Source: Poriferisodalis sp965231925 (GTDB lineage Bacteria > Actinomycetota > Acidimicrobiia > Acidimicrobiales > Poriferisodalaceae). From it: a stretch of 64,000 bases of DNA. The DNA is taken from the NCBI GenBank assembly GCA_965231925.1, contig OZ246894.1, positions 2,604,001 to 2,668,000 of the forward strand. The letters run 5' to 3'. This document shows, piece after piece, positions 60,419 through 64,000 of the stretch. How positions within the stretch are numbered: position 1 is the stretch's first letter; the number at the start of each line of letters is the position of its first letter. The notes beneath the pieces are model-generated. The model worked only from the letters and a program-made list of their open reading frames with translations, was not told the DNA's origin and did not search any database. A program made the translations under genes and the position numbers.

Positions 60419-63400
60419 CTAGAGAATGTTCCCGTACCGGTGGGTGGTGTGGCTGACGGTTTGCTCACGCAGGAAATGCAGCAGTTCGACTCGGCCCTCG
60501 GCGGTGACAGGTTCGTCGGCGATGTGCACGCCCGCCTCGTGGGCTGCCGCGCGCACGTTTTTCGGGCACGTCCCCACGACTCGGACCCGTTCGACATCCA
60601 ATCCAGCTAGCCGTGCGGAGAATTGGCTGCTGCATTCGAGCAGAGCGTGCGAGGTGATCAATTCGACTCCGCATCGTTTCGCTGCGGCTCGGATTCGGGC
60701 GATGTCTCGATACGTGGCGTCGGCCTCCGCGCGCATGACAATGCGTGGCAGTGGCCGGTATCGAAAGACGTTGGATTCGCAATAGAGCCCGGTCGGATCA
60801 TGCGACTTGGCGAACTCCGTCATCCAGGCTTCGTCGTCGCTGGCTTGAACCGCGCTGAGCCATTCGTCGTCGCTGAGACCCGTCTCGACGGGATGCCAGA
60901 TGCCGAGTTGTGCCACGTAGTTGGGGCCGCCGGCTTTGGCACCGGGTCCGATCGTGGATCGCTTCCAGCCGCCGAACGGCTGCCGCCGGACGATGGCGCC
61001 GGTGGTGGGGCGGTTGATGTACGCATTGCCGACCGCGACCGCGTCGCTCCATTGGCGGATCTCTGCGGGATCGAGCGTGTGAATGCCCCCAGTCAGCCCG
61101 TAGCTGGTCGAGTTCTGCAGTGCGATCGCGTCTTGGAGCGTCGGGGCATGCATCACTCCCAGAACTGGGCCGAAGCACTCGGTCTGGTGGAACCATGAGT
61201 CGGGCCGCACTCCCAGCCGAATGCCTGGCGTCCAGGTGTGGGAGTCGATCCGGCGTGGCTCGACCAGCCATTCTTCACCCTCGTCGAGCTCGGTGAGGGC
61301 ACGCAGCAGCTTGCCCTCGGGCGGGCAGATTGTGGGACCCATCTTGGTGGCCAGGTCTGTCGTGGGTCCAATCTGCAGGCTCGACACCGCATCCGTAAGT
61401 TGGCGGCGCAACCGAGTCGATGTGTAGGTGTCGCCGACGCAGATCGCGAGGCTGGCCGCTGAGCATTTCTGGCCTGAATGCCCGAATGCTGACGCCACTA
61501 GGTCCGCGACGGCCAGGTCGATGTCCGCGCTGGGTGTGATCACCATGGCGTTCTTGCCGGAGGTCTCGGCGAATAGGCGCATGTCCGGCTTCCATGCGCG
61601 GAATGTCTGGGCGGTGTCGTAGGCCCCGGTCAGGATCACCGCTGCTACGCCGCGATGGGTCACTAGGTGATGTCCGACGTCATCGTCGGGCGTGCGGACG
61701 AACGCCGCGAGTTTCGGGGACAGACCCGCGCTCCAACAGCACTCGGCCACGATCTCCGCACAGCCAGGTGTCTCGGGTGCGGGCTTGAGGATGACAGCAT
61801 TGCCCGCGGCAAGCGCGCCGAGCATCCCGCCGGACGGAATGGCGACCGGGAAGTTCCACGGCGACGCCACCAGCACCGTGCCGAAGGGTTCGAACCGCAC
61901 AAGATCCGAACCGGTCAGATCAAGCGCCCGATCGCCGTACCAGCGGGCGAAGTCGATGGCCTCGGACACCTCTGGGTCCGCCTCGGCGACGGTCTTGCGA
62001 CCTTCGTGAACCATGGCCGACACCAGATCGCCGCGCCTGCGGCTCAGCTCGTCAGCCACTCCCCACAGAGTCTCGCGCCGCTCCGCGGGCGATCGGGCAG
62101 TCCAATCGCGTTGCGCCGCGGCAGCGTCGCGGACCAGCCGATCAATCTCGTCGATTTCACGGGTGATGCCGGTACCCGGCCCGTTCCAGCCACGCGAGAC
62201 GATCTCGAGGATCCACCGACGATTGGTCGCCAATGCGGGGTCGGTATCAGGTTCGTTGTAGAAGCACTGACTGGGGTCGGCGGATTCTGCCGCACGTGTG
62301 CGGTCCTGGAGACGGCGAGGCTCATGGCTCACCGTCCATCGGTTGCCGACAGCTTCGCAGAACTTCGCCGCCTCGATGTCAAAGCTGGGACTGCCGGGCC
62401 GCAGTCCGAAGAGGTGGTGGATGAAGTTCTCATCGGATGCGTTCTCTTCCAAGCGTCGGAATAGGTAGCTGATGGCCACATCGAAGTCCCGTTCGGCCAC
62501 AGCCGGCGTGTACAGCAGCACACCCCGGCCGTCATCGCGCAAGCGAGCGGCCTGCGCGGGAGCCATGCCTTCCAGCATTTCGAACTCCATGCGGTGCCGT
62601 ACCGCGCGCTCGGTGGCGAGCAGGTCGGCCCATGCCATATCGAACAAGTTGTGACTGGCGACGCCGATGCGCACCGATGCGGTACGCATCGGTGTCAACA
62701 CCCAGTCCAGGCAGCGCTTGTAATTTGCGTCAGTGTCAGCCTTTCGGGCATAGGGGGCCTGTAGCCATCCGTGCGTGGCGGCTTCGACCCGCTCCATCGC
62801 CAGATTCGCACCCTTCACCAGCCGGATCTTGATGAAGCCAGTGCGTTGGCCCGTCTCGACCCGTGAGTTGTGCCAGTCGACCAGCGAGCGAAGCGCATCG
62901 AATGAGTCGGGCAGGTATGCCTGCAGCACGATCCCGGCGTTAGCAGCCGCGAACTCGGGCTCATCGAGCACCCTCCGAAACGCCTCGACGGTGAGCTCAA
63001 GGTCGTTGTACTCCTCCATGTCCAAGTTGAGGAATGTCGCGGGCGTCGTTACGGCGGCCGCCCGTAACAGGGGACGAAGCGCCTCAGTCACCCGCCGAAG
63101 AGAACCGTCGAAATCCCACGGGTTGAGCTGGGACACCACCGATGAGAGCTTCACCGAGACGTAGTCCACGTCCGCCAGCATGAGTGTCTCGAGAACCTCC
63201 TGGTGCCGGCGAACCGCCTCCAGATCACCGAGAACCGCCTCGCCGAGCACATTCACATTGAGCGAGAAGCCGGCAGCGACGCGCGCCCGCAGATGAGCGC
63301 TCAACCGGTCGGGTTCGGAGCCCACGACGAGATGACCGACCAGTGATCGCATCCGTTTCCTCGCTAGGGGCATTACGAGCCGCGGGAATCTCGGCCCGAC

Positions 63401-63700
63401 CCGAGCACCGATGCGGAGAAGCAGCTTGTCCAGCGGAGACAGGAACGACGGCAGCTTCGCCTCGCCGACCAGCGACGCCATCTGACGGATGGACACCGAG
63501 GGATCCTCAGGACGGATCGCTCGGTCCACGAAGTTCATCGCGAACGCCGTGCCTGCTCGGTCGCTCACCACACCTGCTAGTCGTTTGCTCGCGGCGCGGT
63601 CCGGTCTCGAGCCCGACGCGAGAGGAGCCTCGAGCCACCGTTCCACCTGTTCGATAGCCCCCTCAGCCAGAAGTTCAGGATCAGTGTTGTGCTCGTCCAC
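60419..63700 (-). CDS. putA: Bifunctional proline dehydrogenase / L-glutamate-gamma-semialdehyde dehydrogenase
   Basis: A 1093-residue PutA. The N-terminal half is the FAD-dependent proline dehydrogenase barrel: VDYVSVKLSSVVSQLNPWDF, TFLNLDMEEYNDLELTVEAFR, GIVLQAYLPDSF, IKIRLVKGANLAMERVEA, and RMEFEMLEGMAPAQAA. The second half is an NAD aldehyde dehydrogenase: VLVASPWNFPVAIPSGGMLGALAAGNAVILKPAPETPG, catalytic Glu in AETSGKNAMV, catalytic Cys in AFGHSGQKCSAASLAI, and ECFGPVLGVM. There is no N-terminal ribbon-helix-helix, so it does not repress itself as E. coli PutA does. About 120 extra C-terminal residues follow the ALDH core. It converts proline to glutamate and is convergent with the broken gdhA. 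GTG start; TAG stop lies in the MITE target duplication. Confidence 0.95.
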   Translation of the reverse strand: MDEHNTDPELLAEGAIEQVERWLEAPLASGSRPDRAASKRLAGVVSDRAGTAFAMNFVDRAIRPEDPSVSIRQMASLVGEAKLPSFLSPLDKLLLRIGARVGPRFPRLVMPLARKRMRSLVGHLVVGSEPDRLSAHLRARVAAGFSLNVNVLGEAVLGDLEAVRRHQEVLETLMLADVDYVSVKLSSVVSQLNPWDFDGSLRRVTEALRPLLRAAAVTTPATFLNLDMEEYNDLELTVEAFRRVLDEPEFAAANAGIVLQAYLPDSFDALRSLVDWHNSRVETGQRTGFIKIRLVKGANLAMERVEAATHGWLQAPYARKADTDANYKRCLDWVLTPMRTASVRIGVASHNLFDMAWADLLATERAVRHRMEFEMLEGMAPAQAARLRDDGRGVLLYTPAVAERDFDVAISYLFRRLEENASDENFIHHLFGLRPGSPSFDIEAAKFCEAVGNRWTVSHEPRRLQDRTRAAESADPSQCFYNEPDTDPALATNRRWILEIVSRGWNGPGTGITREIDEIDRLVRDAAAAQRDWTARSPAERRETLWGVADELSRRRGDLVSAMVHEGRKTVAEADPEVSEAIDFARWYGDRALDLTGSDLVRFEPFGTVLVASPWNFPVAIPSGGMLGALAAGNAVILKPAPETPGCAEIVAECCWSAGLSPKLAAFVRTPDDDVGHHLVTHRGVAAVILTGAYDTAQTFRAWKPDMRLFAETSGKNAMVITPSADIDLAVADLVASAFGHSGQKCSAASLAICVGDTYTSTRLRRQLTDAVSSLQIGPTTDLATKMGPTICPPEGKLLRALTELDEGEEWLVEPRRIDSHTWTPGIRLGVRPDSWFHQTECFGPVLGVMHAPTLQDAIALQNSTSYGLTGGIHTLDPAEIRQWSDAVAVGNAYINRPTTGAIVRRQPFGGWKRSTIGPGAKAGGPNYVAQLGIWHPVETGLSDDEWLSAVQASDDEAWMTEFAKSHDPTGLYCESNVFRYRPLPRIVMRAEADATYRDIARIRAAAKRCGVELITSHALLECSSQFSARLAGLDVERVRVVGTCPKNVRAAAHEAGVHIADEPVTAEGRVELLHFLREQTVSHTTHRYGNIL

Positions 63701-63829
63701 AGTTCACCCGCTCGCTTCTATTTCGGACCGCAGAACGCATCTGATGGCACGATGCCGTTCCATTGCCCTCTGGGTATTGGTCGAACGCGAGTGTCCAAGA
63801 GGTCGATTCGTACAATCTCGGCCGAGGGG

Positions 63830-63835
63830 TACTGT
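63830..63835 (+). promoter_or_regulatory. Candidate leaderless -10 element for the PAS-domain gene
   Basis: TACTGT ends 7 nt before the GTG at 63843. It lies in the 142-bp divergent region shared with putA. Confidence 0.4.
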
Positions 63836-63842
63836 CAGCCGC

Positions 63843-64000
63843 GTGGCCTCCGACATCCACAGTCTGTTGAACCGCGGCGAGTTCCCGATTGCGCAGCCCG
63901 AGATCTTGGAACTCATCGATCTCCTCGTGGACGTCATGTTCTGCATGAAGGACACCGACAGCCGCTACCGAGCCGTCAATCACGCCTTCGTGCGACGGGC
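63843..64000 (+). CDS. PAS-domain protein, probable transcriptional regulator (3'-truncated by window edge)
   Basis: Only the first 52 codons are present: ILELIDLLVDVMFCMKDTDSRYRAVNHAFVRR at residues 21-52 is the opening of a PAS fold (DVMFxxKDxxxRYxAVN). The rest is outside the window. In AraC-type regulators a PAS domain is often followed by the DNA-binding domain, and divergence from putA suggests a proline-pathway regulator, but that is inference. GTG start with a leaderless-type -10. Confidence 0.65.
   Translation, partial: MASDIHSLLNRGEFPIAQPEILELIDLLVDVMFCMKDTDSRYRAVNHAFVRR

Noticed and set aside
60314..60422. MITE hairpin as a simple transcription terminator
   Set aside because: The terminal repeats with flanking CTAG duplications fit a transposable element better; terminator activity may be secondary.
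1..64000. tRNA or rRNA genes
   Set aside because: No cloverleaf-like or rRNA-like sequence was recognised by eye in the intergenic regions; a covariance-model scan would be needed to exclude a cryptic one.

Overview
This is a GC-rich window whose gene content points to a free-living or host-associated actinobacterium, most likely class Acidimicrobiia. The lines of evidence are high-GC codon use, frequent GTG starts, leaderless-type promoters (TANNNT 6-7 nt before the start codon), cell-wall-binding-repeat secreted proteins, and many acyl-CoA, LLM-flavin and amidohydrolase genes. The placement is inferred from family content, not from a marker gene. No rRNA, tRNA or CRISPR array was seen.

Left edge (1-6530): a DNA-modification/defence-like island. 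A 5'-truncated MmeI-type adenine methyltransferase on the plus strand faces a translationally coupled minus-strand operon. That operon encodes a C5-cytosine methyltransferase carrying an unusual N-terminal endonuclease-III-like [4Fe-4S] segment, a MORC/MutL-type GHKL ATPase, and a protein I cannot assign. This is the best candidate here for an incompletely described system.

Middle left (6800-32100): mostly ordinary metabolic and housekeeping genes. They include a SirB1-like protein, a glycerophosphodiesterase, an FAD-linked oxidase, gamma-glutamyltransferase, a secreted RCC1-repeat protein, a degenerate GGDEF protein, an FAH-family hydrolase, an AlkA-type glycosylase, an AtuA protein and alpha/beta hydrolases. 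They also include an AI-2E-type permease / HisN-like phosphatase / Kef-type antiporter operon, enoyl-CoA hydratase, cyclophilin, D-aminoacylase, a lipoprotein, an M20 peptidase, acyl-CoA dehydrogenase and an LLM oxidoreductase.

Accessory stretch (32100-36500): a Phd/PIN toxin-antitoxin pair with a perfect 17-bp palindrome in its control region. An IS1380-family element is inserted exactly at the toxin stop codon. An AAA/DUF4143 ATPase with a leaderless promoter follows.

Middle right (36500-55900): a lipase-like esterase, a penicillin-acylase-family hydrolase, two very large secreted Calx-beta proteins (one with paired cell-wall-binding modules, the other a ~2160-residue subtilase), a TIGR01777 epimerase, enoyl-CoA hydratase, DUF169, VOC and rhodanese proteins, and a second acyl-CoA dehydrogenase. 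A DsbA/FrnE-like gene here has an in-frame TGA exactly where the first active-site Cys of CPWC should be, with a plausible bacterial SECIS hairpin just downstream. It is a strong selenoprotein candidate.

Right edge (56000-64000): a glutamate dehydrogenase gene is split by two complete insertion sequences (IS30 family, 3-bp GAG duplication; IS1182 family, CTAG duplication). Removing both with one copy of each duplication restores an exact 425-codon frame. Convergent to it is putA, whose stop codon lies in the CTAG duplication of a 99-bp MITE. A divergent PAS-domain gene, cut by the window end, may be the regulator. PutA and Gdh together would take proline to glutamate to 2-oxoglutarate, and the second step is currently broken.
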